From NCBI RefSeq assembly GCF_020740795.1, contig NC_067282.1, positions 140,788,858 to 140,852,857 of the forward strand: a stretch of DNA of 64,000 bases, in the 5' to 3' direction. The stretch comes from Apus apus (taxonomy: Eukaryota > Chordata > Aves > Apodiformes > Apodidae). Of the stretch, positions 46,461 through 57,108 are shown piece by piece; the stretch's first letter is position 1; each line of letters starts with the position of its first letter. The position numbers and the translations under genes are program-made. The notes under the pieces are model-generated. The model had not been told where the DNA came from. It saw only the letters and a list, made by a program, of their open reading frames with translations, and did not search any database.

Positions 46461-49400
46461 GCAGCTTCTCGGTGGCTGAAGCCATGCCAGCTGAAGCTTT
46501 CCAGCAGCAAAGCTTTCTTCTGCCCCAAACAAAGAGGCAATGTGGCTAGCGTTATTGATCTGTTTCATGCCTTGCTGCTTTTAAGGCGGCAGGAAAAGAC
46601 GGAGAGGAGTTTTAATTTGTCCAAATGGTTTTAGACAAGGTTAATACAACTCATCGATAAATGCCACTTTTTATTAAGTTTTAATTACAATGTCATTTCA
46701 ACAGGCTGGACGTTCCTTGCCTCCTCAGCATAGCCACCGGGGTTTTTGTTTAAGGTGTGCTTCCTTGAGCTTCAGTGATTAATTTCCATTGCAGACCCAG
46801 GAGCTGACAGGCTGCCAGAGAGCCCGACTTTCTCGGTGAATTCCCCTCGGCCCCAGTCCCTGTGCTGGCAATTACAGCTCTACGTCAGCGTGGCAACTGG
46901 TGAGGCATGCTGGGCTTGGACAGCAGCAGGAGGAGGCAAGCTGCTGGTGTCAGAGACATTAAGATGTCCAGAAACTAAATGCAGTTGTTAGGTCTTCTTT
47001 CTTTGTGCTAATGGAGATGGTCCTTTCCAACAAGCTGCAGTCTGGCTGTGCCTCAGTGCCGGTGGTACAGACCTTGGTGAGTTCTATGAAGCCCAATCTC
47101 TTGTATTGCAACAGGGATTCACCAGGGCAGAAGCTGGATGTAGAGGTTAGACCAAGATCTTTGAACATGTCCCACTGTTGCCCCTCCTACATCCCTGCCT
47201 TGATACATCTTCATCTTGGCTCTAGAAAAGAGTTCAGGAAGGGCGCTGGTGGCTGCTAGCCCCCTCTTCTCCTCAGGGACTGGCAAGGATGGCACAAATG
47301 CGGAGTGTTTTGTCTTTCCTGTCATCTCTCAGATGTGCATTTTGGACACCTGAGAGAGATGCAGGTAGGACCTGGTTCAGGTCCAACTCACAACAGGGCG
47401 AATAAACAAAAACTACCAGAATCACTGGAGTCAGTTAGATGTTCAGCTTGGCTTACAGTTCTTCCTCTCCAGAATCAAATAATGAATACTGTATTAGTAT
47501 AAGAAGGTGTGTGCACACATCTGTTACCCCTGAGGCAGGGCTCCCTCCTGTGCACGGAACTGCTTTCTGTCCCCAGTACCATTTCAAAAAACTTTGCTAA
47601 AACACAGTTATTTTTACATGGTTGGCAATTTCTCTATTCATTCCCTTTTATTTACAGCAACTTTCCACATCCTTTCCCTGCGGGCAAGATCTTCGTAAGA
47701 GTGGAGAACATCACTGCTGCAGAAGTCACAGGGGTGACAAACCCCCTTCTTGGTTGTAATGCTACAAGCCACCCCTCTCTCCACTGCCCTGTACTGTCTT
47801 GAAAAGCTAGGGAAGTGGCATGGGTGGTATGCAGCCTTTATCTCTGCAGAAGGTGCCTGAAGGAGGCAGGCAGGGAAACAAGAGCTGAGTTGTAGAGAGC
47901 TCACAGCCATGAAAAAGAAATGGCAGCCGACCTTAAGTGGCATTTGCTGTCAGATGAAAAGCAAGAGGGTAAAAAAGTCAGAGGCACAACGAGGTGAAAC
48001 CACAGAACACAGGTAGTAGTACTACATGGCTTACCTCAGGCTGGATTACAGCAGGTGTTGGTGTTTAAGGAAGCAGAATTGAGGATTAGACTGCTGTATG
48101 AACACCAGTTAGAACAGGCTCATCCCAACCAGGCAGAGAGCTTGGCTACAGATGAGGAGTGTCTTCTAAAGGTCTTTTGCTTTAAGATGCCCACTGCTGT
48201 TATCATGGGCATTTGTGGTGGTGTGGTGCTTGATTCTGGAGATTGGCAACAGATTATATTAATCACTGGCATCTATACCAGCCTTGAGAAGGCTTACACA
48301 GTGTGGTAGCTAGTGCCAAGGCCCTGAGTGCATCCCCTGGATGTTCAGCTGTCTGGGCTCAGGGCTGACTCAGACAATTGTGCAGGTGTCTATGTTGAAG
48401 AGAGCAATTCAAGAAAGCTCTGCTAAAAATCCTCATTGAGGACCTGTTGTGCTGTTCACTTGTAGGGTGAGGCTCTTGCACGTGATCCCCACCTGGGCTA
48501 CCTTGCAACTGTGTTGGATCCATGTCTGTGCCATGTACCCTTTTTGTGTGGATGTTGGCCTATGGATTTCAGTCCCTGAGTTGACCTCAGACCTGTCTCA
48601 TCATCACGGAATTGCCCAGCAGTCGCTGGACGCTTGGCTGAACCTGGTTACCATCACCAGACCTGCTCTGCTCTTCTTGCTCGGGTGTTGAGGGACTGTG
48701 CCTTTGGCAGTGTGGCTGCTGCCCTGTGCCTGCCTTGCTGCAGCCCTCAACTCCAGGCTCACCTTCCCCTGTGGAGCAGCCAGCCCTTGCTGCTTCCTTG
48801 CAGCTGACACGCTGATTGATGCCTTCATCCCTGATGTTACTTGTGATCTTGCCTTGGCTGTCACCAACGGAGTGAAACCACTGAAAAACCACAGTGGGAA
48901 ATAGAGTTGTCAGTCTGCAGAAGATGTATCGATCAGGGAGAATATAAAGGAAGCATCTCTCACATATTATAACACAAAGCAGTGATGGGTGGCATTCCTG
49001 CATGTATGTGCCACATACCAAATTCTTAATGTGTGCTAGAGCCAAGAGGGCTGTCTCTCAAACTGAAGAGGGCCATGGGAACAGGGAATTTTAGGCAGAT
49101 GGTGATCATGGCTCCCCAGGGTTCCTAACGTGCCACTCTGGAGGTGGGGAGCTAAGCTAGATGTGGAGAAGGATCCCAGGGTAAGCCAGAGGGATTGGTC
49201 CCTGCAGCCATTCTTCCTCCTATAGCTGATGATCCAGGTTACACAGACTTTGTAGCAGCAGAATTCCTGTACTGTCATACAGTGTATCACTCACACAGGA
49301 GCCATTCTCAGAGCTGACAGTGAGGTTCCAGAGCCAAAGCTTGTTCACCTGTGATTTAAAGAAGGTGGCCCTGAGCTACCTGTTCCCAGGGTGGACTGAG

Positions 49401-52171
49401 AAGTGGTTGTAGTTCCATAGCTCTTCCACGGGCTCTTTGGCTTGAAGACTCCACAAGCTGTATCCTTGAAGCCTGTCTGTGCCTCCTTTTGTGAGGTTGG
49501 TGATTATCTTGCAGGTCTTTGCTGAAGAACTTGCAGAAGTGACACTGTGTGCTTCATGCCTTTCTTGTCACCCTAGTTAGGATGGGTGCTTTGAGGACTT
49601 CTCTGCTTGCTTTGGTGATGCAGGTAGTGCTGCAGTGCTTTAATGAAAGTGCATCTCTAGGGGCAATACACCGATTTAGGTGAAGGTAAGACTGCACCTA
49701 TTGCTGCCTGCAGGACAGGGCTGGGAGGCACCAGGGAACAAGAGGCAAAAGTGTTATGGGCTGGGCTGCAATGCCTCTACAGAACAGGATGAACAAGTCT
49801 AGGCATGCCAGAAATGCCCTGAGATTTTTCTGTAATGATCCCAAGTGGCTGGGCTCTGCTCTTGAGTGTGTACCCTGGGCAGGTGGCTGTTGCTGTGATG
49901 AGCACCTTTCACCTACCTTGTTTTAAGCTCTGTTGCTTAGGTGCTGCTATGGTTGATAGCAATATAAATCCCCACAGAGCTCAGCCCTGCCTAGGAAGCT
50001 GGGGAGTGCTTGGGGGGAATGATGTTTTGCTGGCAGAGCTGCCAGTGCTAACTGGCTTGAGGCCAGCATCTGCATTTGCATGATGGTATATGGAGGTACC
50101 TGTAAAGGGAACAAGGCAGAAGCCTTGTTTTGACATCTCAAGACTTTGATAAAGTCTGGAGGTTTGCCTAGGCAGGATGAAGCTTGGCTATAAGGCAGAC
50201 ACTTCTGGGGGGAGTAGTCAGGTTTGAACTGAAATGCTCCCCACTGCCTTTAATTTTGTAGTATAAACCCATCCTAAATACTGACTTGCTTGCCTTCTGC
50301 AGGGGAGGAAAAGAAACTGTACACAATGGGGTGACTTCTGAGAAGTTGCAAGTTGGATGTAGCTGCAGGTGTGCTCCTCAGCCCTTGCTGTCCTCTCTCC
50401 CAAAGCATTTTTGGAGCCTTAGAGTGTAAGATAGAACCATAGTTTTTGGATGCAGTGTAGCATATGGGTCTTCTGGCAGGACTTCTATGAGGTCCCAGGG
50501 TGAAAGAAAGACCATAGTGCTGTGCCACCTCCTACTTCTTACTGGTCAGGCTTGAAGTCTGTGTGACAGTGGAGCAACCTGGGTGATACAGACAAAGAGA
50601 TATGGAGAGCCAGTGAGAAGAGGAGATGGTCAACACCGTGGAGACACAGGCTGTCCTGGCAGAGGTCATGGGGATGGCCACAGCCCCAGAGTAACCAGGG
50701 ATGAACTCAGATCCTCTGTATGAGAGCGTGATGGATTCCTGGGGCAGATGGGAGGGTTAAGAGTCAGGGCAGAGTTGTGGTTTGCTTTAGGTTCTGGCTG
50801 GGGAAGGTAAGTGGGTGAAGCAAGACACAGGGAGGGAAGGAGAGGTTTAGATGGAACTTCTAGGAATTCTGCCCTGCTTCTTATGCTAGGGCCATCTTTC
50901 TCAAAATCATGCTGATCTGTGGGAGCCACCAGTCTTGTGATGGATAGACACCTTGGGGCAGGCAAGAAACCTGATGTGACTAAAGCAAAATCAAGAAAAT
51001 GCTTCCCAAGGTGGCACTGGGCTTCTTCCCTCCCTAATGTAATTCCCTTGAAAGAGTGAGTCAGGTACTCTTGCTAATCCATGATGTTTTGGTTGCCTAG
51101 TTTGCTCTCATTTTTGCCCCTAGTAGGTAGGCAAGGGAGAGAACACAAATAATACTCTGAAGACTCTGCTAATATTCTCAGGGACCCTTTGCACAGAAAC
51201 CTTGGAGACAGCCTGGGACCTGCCCTGGATGGCATCGAGCCTCTTCCTTGAATACCCAGGGCTCTCAGCTCCTGCCCTGGGAGCTCTTGGCAGCTTGCTC
51301 TTTGCTCCCAAAGCAACAGGGTGGTAACACACCCCGGCTGCCTTTGTTTTGTCCTTCCTCTTCCCAGCCCTCTGCTGTGGGCTGACAGCAGTGAGGAACA
51401 GCCCTGGGGAGCAGGTGGATTTTGAAAGAAATGATGTGGTTTGACTTATTTATTTGCAAGCTCAGCTCAGCAGCAGTCTGGCGTGTGTGCTGGCTGCTGT
51501 CGGTGAGCACTGCCTGCTCCTCTTGGGAGAAGGCGAGTGCCAAGGAAGCTGCTGGGCTCCTGGAGCTGTGAGCCCTGCTCTTGTGAGCAAGACAGATTTG
51601 AACTTCTGTAGATGTGTGAGGAATAGCCCAAAGCACCTTGTCTCGGCCGCTGGTGAGAATTAATGGCTATTGCATTTGGGAGCCAGGCAATGATTAGCAA
51701 TCAATGACTCTACTCCCGGAGTGATTCATCATTAAACTGGTAGCTTAGCTCTTTCCCTGGCTCTCTCCATTCTTAGCTCCAGTTCTTGTAGCATCTTGAG
51801 TGTCTTACTCATTTTCAATCATCGGATAGCTATGGATGTAGCTCAGGAGGCGCAGAAGTACAGGTGGATAGAGGCATGATTGGGTAGCAAACAGTTTCTG
51901 AGCAGGGATGTAGCCCCTTGAGGGTGAGCGGAGCTTGGCTGTAGGCTGGGTAGCAACGCTGTCACCATGACCCACAGCAGACTTGTGTCTTCTCTGCTGC
52001 AGGGCTCCTACTGACCTCTGCTGATCGAGTAAATAGTCCATCTTTTTGCCTGGCTGGGCACAAAGAGTGTGTGTATGAATAGAAAAAAACCTAACAACCA
52101 ACCTGTGCCCAGCCAGATGGGCTAAATAATCAGCAGAGGTCAGGGGGAGGCCCCAAACATCATGGGCCAGT

Positions 52172-52250
52172 CTATTCTTAATAATAATAATAATTTACAG
52201 CACTTAGTACTTTTACATGCTCTAAGAACTTTGTGGGCATTAACTGAGGG
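52172..52250 (-). repeat. MIR/CORE-SINE 3' end, antisense
   Basis: The plus strand starts with an (AAT)n run and continues 'ttacagcacttagtac', 'ttttacatgctctaagaact', 'ttgtgggcattaactga'. This is the reverse complement of the amniote MIR tail seen in sense at 34700-34790. The run of AAT corresponds to the TTATT-type tail. Confidence 0.65.
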
Positions 52251-52549
52251 CTGGGATTGCTTCGGAGCAAGGACTGGCATTGTCTGGTCCCTCCCAGGCC
52301 TACCAGAGAGGTGGGGCTCCAGGAGCAGGATTTCCACAGCCTGCCCTCACTCACTGCAGCATCTGCCTGTGTATTTCCAGCCTTTTCTCCCACCTCACAG
52401 TTTTCCTCTCAAAACTAGAGTAACTGCCTTAGGCAGACTTGCTTTAAAATTGCATTCATCTAGCGACACACCCAGGGGAGTGTGTCTATTTTCCTACCAC
52501 ATATAGCAAATAATCACCACTGTCAAGGAGGACAGCCAGGTAAAGAAGT

Positions 52550-52650
52550 GGTCCTATCTCACAAATGAAGCAGCTGGCACAGAGAGGATCACTAGCTGGT
52601 AGAGCTGGGAATGCATTTCACAGCTCCAACCTTCTCTTCCTGGCTTTACA
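52550..52650 (-). repeat. MIR/CORE-SINE core, antisense
   Basis: The plus strand reads 'tcacaaatgaagcagctgg', 'cacagagaggatcactagc', 'tggtagagctgggaatgc', which is the reverse complement of the MIR core up to its 5' side. It lies about 300 bp downstream of the antisense tail at 52172-52250, in the order expected for one element in antisense. Confidence 0.6.
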
Positions 52651-55501
52651 GTGGTATTTCTGGAGGATGACCCAGATTTCAGCATGTTCAGAGAGGCTAG
52701 GAAGCTAGAAGACACCCTGACCCTCTGTACTATCAGAAATGCTCCTTGGTTTGGATTTGGCTTACACAAAATGGGTTGTCTACACAGGAAACACAGCCAC
52801 GCTTGCAACACCCCTGCGTCCAGCCTCTGCTGGGTGTGTCATCACTGTAACTTTTGCTGCCACCTACACATGCTACAGGGCTTTAATCTGGGGCTAGGAT
52901 GTACAGTGGGATCCAGCAAGCTGATCCTCCTGCAGCAAAAAGAACTTTACAGGATGCTGCAAAGGACTGCACGCTATGCCCAGTTGAAAAAGGAAGTGAA
53001 AAACTGCATGTCCACAAGCCTGATGCTGCTGCCTCTGCAGTCCATCTCCCTTGCTGTGCCCCACCACTGGAACAGTGTTCATGCTCCCCTTTTGCACTGC
53101 TGCTGCAAGGGACTGAACAGTGGATGCAGATACCCAGCTGTGGCAGCAGCAGGGAAGATGTGAGAGGGAGAGGTGGGGAAACATGCTGGAGGAGATGGCA
53201 GCCATCGCCTTGAAGAAGCTCAGAAGGTTTGAAAAAAACTGGTTCGCATACAGAACTGAAACTGAATGAAGGGGAATTCACTGAGACCACTAAGTGGTGG
53301 CCACCAGCTATATAAAGCTGCTTCTGCATGTCATGTGCAGCTGGGCATAAAGAGTGTGCTCAGCTTGCACAGAAGTACCCGTGACAGCTTTGAAACAGGG
53401 CTTTTGAACACTCATGAACACTGCTAGGTACAGCTGCAGCAACCGAGAGATCAGCATGGGCTAGAAAACACCCAAGAACCTAAGGAATATCTGAGGCATT
53501 TGAGTAGGGAGCAGGCATGACTGATGTCCCTGTCAGCCCTAGCTAAACAGCAAGTGGGCCCAGAGCCAGGGATTTAAGACTATTTCTAGTCAAGACTGGG
53601 CAGAAGTTGCAATTGTGATCTTGTGGACAGACATACAGAGCTATTACACAACCTCCATCCAGGCTACCCACTTCTCAGCAAGCATTTAAACTAACTAAGA
53701 GGTGTATCAGTGTGGAAATTATCCTTATAGCATTCCTTGTTGGTCCTTTATACAGGGCAAGTCTTCCATGCCTCGGTTCCCAGGAAGGTCTGTAACCTGA
53801 GCTGAGAACGCCTGCAGGGACTAGAGGAACACAAGTCCTACAAATGGGGCTTCTGGCTGGTAGCAACCATAACCCAGCTTGGGTTGTCTTGTTTTCCCTC
53901 CTTCTGCCCTCTGTGTCCAGATGGATCCTGCCTAAAAGCAGCTGTGGTCTTATTTTACCAGTGGTGGCCCCATATGATTTTTATTTTTAGAGTGTGGACC
54001 ACACTTTAATAGAGAGTAAAGTATCTCAAACACCTTAGTTCCTAGCACAGCCCTTGCATCATCTGTACAGCACTCTCCTGGCAATGGCTGTGATTGCTTA
54101 CATGGAATAGTCCCATTAAAGAAGTGTTTTATCAGTGGACTTAGGTTTTATTTTTCAAACTTGATTTGACAAGATGAACCAGTGCTGCAAATCTCCAAGG
54201 CCCTCTGGCAGGCATTTCGAAGACCCCTGCTTGGCTCTGAGCTGCTTGTTGAGGTCCTCCGCACAGTGTTTTAGCTCCTCTCAATGCTCCTCCCTGGGAA
54301 CCTGTCCCTAGGGCCCACTTGCTTGCTGCAGAGATGGTTTTCTAACTGCATTTGGTTTTATGGTCCTAACACCAGGCTTTACTACTGGGAGATAATTAGA
54401 GCAAATCCCTTCCTTTGCTTATACTGTTCCCTTGAAGGTATTTGTAGGCAGAATGCTTGTCCTTGCTGAACAGTCCCTTTTCTACTCCATGCTCTTCCCT
54501 CTGCAGTCTCTCTCTGTACCTCCTTGGATTCCTTCCATCAGCTATGCAGAACATTGCATAGTTGGGTGAGTCTTCCACTCCTCTGCTCTTCCTATGGGAC
54601 CAGGATCATATAATCTCAGGACTCCAGAAAAATGTCCAGACATGTTGATCCTAAGGGGGGTCAGAGAGCATTGGGGGATTCTGGCTGATCCCTGCATGGA
54701 TGCTGGGACTGATCTTGGTGATAGCAAAGGGTGAAGGGACCAGGACAGGAGGGAAAGCTGGCAGGTATCTGGCTGGGATATTCAGGAGGGTCTGCTCACC
54801 CCCCTCTTTCAATCTGTTGCTGTGGTGCCAGCTAATGACATTTAATGTGTCACTGATCAGATTCTACCTTTTCTGCCTCAAAAACACTCTTTGTGACTGC
54901 TGTGGGTTGTTTCCCATAGCTTTGGCTTACAGGATCTTTCTTTTTTATTAGAAGAATTAAAATTGTTAACATTTTGATTAAATTAAACCAAATGGACTTT
55001 GTTCTCCACTGGAAGCTGCTTATGTAACATCTGTTTTAAATAATTCTAAAACTCAGTCCATTCAACTGTGCAAAATAAAACCGTGAAATTACAATACTTG
55101 TTGTGATTTTAAAATAAAGAAGTACATTTTTAAAGAAATAAATCCAGACCATGCCCACCTCTCCCCGATGGAGTCCCCAGGAGCAAGTTTAGCCCCGTGT
55201 GCCCGGCGCAGTCAGTCAGATCGATGCCTGCCTGGTCTGCAAGGGCTGGGCAAAACATTTTAAAACAACTTGAACATACGGCTGCTTTCTCAGGTAAAAA
55301 CGCGTCAGTAAGTAGAGTTTGCAGTGTCGGGGGGAGGGCTGCAGAGATGAGTTAAAGTCTCCGGCCCCATTCTGTGGGGGAAGCTGGAAGGGCTCCCACC
55401 AGCCGGCCCCGCTGCTTTGGCCCCCTGGTTCCCAGCCCAGCTCCCTCCAGCCGCCTGTCCGTGTCCCGCTTTCTCATAACTTCCCGTGCCTCCTCCTCCT
55501 C

Positions 55502-55543
55502 TTTATATATTCATGAAGTGGTGGGGACGGGGATAAATAAAAG
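55502..55543 (+). promoter_or_regulatory. ADA2: Candidate ADA2 core promoter with TATA-like boxes
   Basis: TTTATATA at 55502-55509 and GATAAATAAAAG at 55532-55543 are both plausible TATA-type elements, 25-30 bp upstream of a GC-richer segment that ends in a good splice donor. This is the nearest promoter-like sequence upstream of the ADA2 start codon, about 1.3 kb away. ADA2 in mammals is expressed mainly in myeloid cells, and a TATA-type promoter suits such restricted expression. Promoter identity is inferred. Confidence 0.45.
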
Positions 55544-55564
55544 CTGAGCAAGCCGGAGCGACAG

Positions 55565-55666
55565 CAGGAAGAGGAACTGTGTGCGCCGGCGGGTCCCCTG
55601 CCCTGCACCGCTGGGACGGATCCTGCGGCTTTATCTCTGCTGGGACAGAGCCGGCTTGCAAGGGAG
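55565..55666 (+). other. ADA2: Probable ADA2 5' untranslated exon 1
   Basis: This GC-rich segment follows the TATA-like boxes and ends in GAG|GTAACT (donor GT at 55667-55668). A second usable donor, ACA|GTAAGT, lies at 55736-55737. Using it would add about 70 nt and an upstream ATG with a 10-codon frame ending in TAA before the splice. The exon is inferred from position and splice signals. The 5' end is a guess based on the second TATA-like box. A leader exon separate from the first coding exon fits an acceptor directly before the coding exon at 56781-56782. Confidence 0.4.
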
Positions 55667-56782
55667 GTAACTGTTCCCTGCTCTTTCGGGCGGCAGCTGG
55701 ATGAGCTCTGGATGCAAGGAGGAGGAAAGTTAACAGTAAGTGAGTCACTCTCACCAGGGATAAGATAGCGCCTTCTCAGATGTTTGTGTCGCTAAGTTCA
55801 GAGCCAGGCCTGACGCGGGGCTGCGGCTAACTCGCCTCCCCCACCTCTGTGCCCAGCAGATTGCTCCCCCAGCACATCTTCATCTCCTGGGACTCACTGA
55901 TGGGGCGGAGGCTGAGGGGGCTGGAGGCACTAAGGGCGGAGGAGAGGCTGGCAGCGGAGAGCACGTGTGCAAGCAGGGGCTCACTATGTAAATCACAGGG
56001 GACCGCTGCAAAACGTTGAGCCTTTCTCCAGCCTGCTTTGGTCTGGAGGGATTGGCGTGGAGGGTCACTAAAGCCTGGTGTTGAAGGATTATATTGCAGC
56101 TGTGCTTTTTTTGGGAAGGGCAGAGATCTCAGAGTTCACATGTGCCTGTCTCCTGTGATTTCTTACTACTCCCATCGCCTCCTTTCCATCCTCTTCCTTC
56201 TGGGATTGCAAGGAAGGGACATGCCTCTGCACTGCAGGGGAAGCCAGGGGTTTTCTGCACATAAATTAACCCCTCTGATAGACTGAATATACTATAGGAG
56301 TGCAACAAGGTCCTGACTGCAGGGAATCAGGCTCCGATTAGCTCTCACAGAAAACAAAAGCACCTCAAGTGCTATGGCCCCCTGCTTCCCTCCCTGGGAT
56401 GCTGGCAGCAGAGGAAGCACCTTGTCACCAGCACCCCTTATTCTGAGGGGCTCCATCACAGCTTGCAAGCTAGACTCCTGACCTCACCATTCCCCTGTTC
56501 CAGGGAGAAACCTTTGCCAGGTTGCAGGTCTGTGTGATGTGCTGCCAGCCTGATTTGGGGAGCAACATGTCCTCTCCATCCTGCCCACAGTCTTGCTGTG
56601 TGCAGACAGGATCATAGGGAGTGCATGAATGCATAGCCCTAAATACAGGGGACACTGGTACCAAATGCTCCCCTGGTAATGAACACCCAGTTAATCCACT
56701 ACTTTTACAGTCAGCAGTATGATGTTAAGATGTCACCTTCTGACCTGTACTAGTGCTCCAATTTTCTTTTATTCCCTCACAG
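55667..56782 (+). other. ADA2: ADA2 intron 1 (inferred)
   Basis: It runs from the inferred 5' UTR donor to the acceptor CCCTCACAG (AG at 56781-56782), which has a pyrimidine-rich lead-in. No exon or recognisable repeat is seen. The first 250 bp are GC-richer and may hold regulatory sequence. Confidence 0.45.
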
Positions 56783-56795
56783 GGGCAGTGCTAAG

Positions 56796-57108
56796 ATGAA
56801 GCTTCCACCTGGGCAAGGCACAGGACTGGTATACCTGCTCCTGACTTTGGCTTCTCTCTGCCTTTCCATCCCACTCTGGAAGGACCGGGACTCCCTAATG
56901 CAGGAGGAGAAAGCCCATCAGACAGGTGGCAATTTGGTGCTGAGTAGACAGGAAGAGCAACTCAGTACAAAGCTTGTAAACCTCAAGAAGGAGGAGGTTG
57001 CATCAGCCATGGCTACAGGACAGTTTCCTCCAAGCATGCACTTCTTTCGGGCGAAAGGCCTCATTGATGGGAGCACGGTGTTCCGCATCTTAAAGCGCAT
57101 GCCCAAAG
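56796..57108 (+). CDS. ADA2: ADA2 first coding exon (signal peptide and N-terminal region)
   Basis: The exon starts after the acceptor at 56781-56782, and its ATG is 13 nt in, with A at -3. It encodes 104 residues plus one base and ends ATGCCCAAAG|GTAGGC, leaving phase 1. Residues 1-24 form a signal peptide with a hydrophobic core from about 10 to 24 (GLVYLLLTLASLCLS), as expected for a secreted enzyme. The following segment is the ADA2-specific N-terminal extension used for dimer contacts in the family. It is followed by the conserved FPPSMHFF..K.LI....VF.IL..MPKG stretch (about residues 77-105) just before the catalytic barrel. The enzyme hydrolyses adenosine to inosine and ammonia outside the cell. 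The exon structure and motif order match mammalian ADA2, so I am confident. Confidence 0.95.

Larger units (their letters stand above)
46461..55500. other. Intergenic DNA upstream of ADA2
   Basis: No gene is supported. The longest open frames (for example 52651-53163 plus and 48055-48309 plus) show no family resemblance. The frames at 52883-53329 minus and 52651-53163 plus overlap on opposite strands. Contents include AT-rich patches with homeodomain-like cores (46640-46720 and 51655-51740), a split antisense MIR (52172-52650), and an AT-rich stretch with several AATAAA words (54950-55140). The region 48440-48900 is C/T- and CTG-rich and may be an unrecognised old repeat. Upstream untranslated exons of ADA2 could lie here unseen. 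Confidence 0.7.

Noticed and set aside
48055..48309. 84-codon plus frame of balanced composition
   Set aside because: Looks protein-like at first sight but matches no family I know, has no splice context I can assign, and lies in intergenic DNA.
48440..48900. C/T- and CTG-rich block suspected to be an old LTR or satellite
   Set aside because: I could not match it to any family or find terminal repeats, so I give it no name.
52651..53163. 170-codon plus frame and its opposite-strand partners
   Set aside because: Frames on both strands are equally open. The start overlaps the MIR-derived border and there is no domain.
55503..55754. 83-codon minus-strand frame with a convincing signal-peptide-like start (MRVTHLLLTFLLLASRAHPAAA)
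   Set aside because: It overlaps the ADA2 promoter and leader exon on the opposite strand, has no resemblance to a secreted family, and its hydrophobic start is the complement of GA-rich sequence. Cut to 20 residues or fewer in any reuse.
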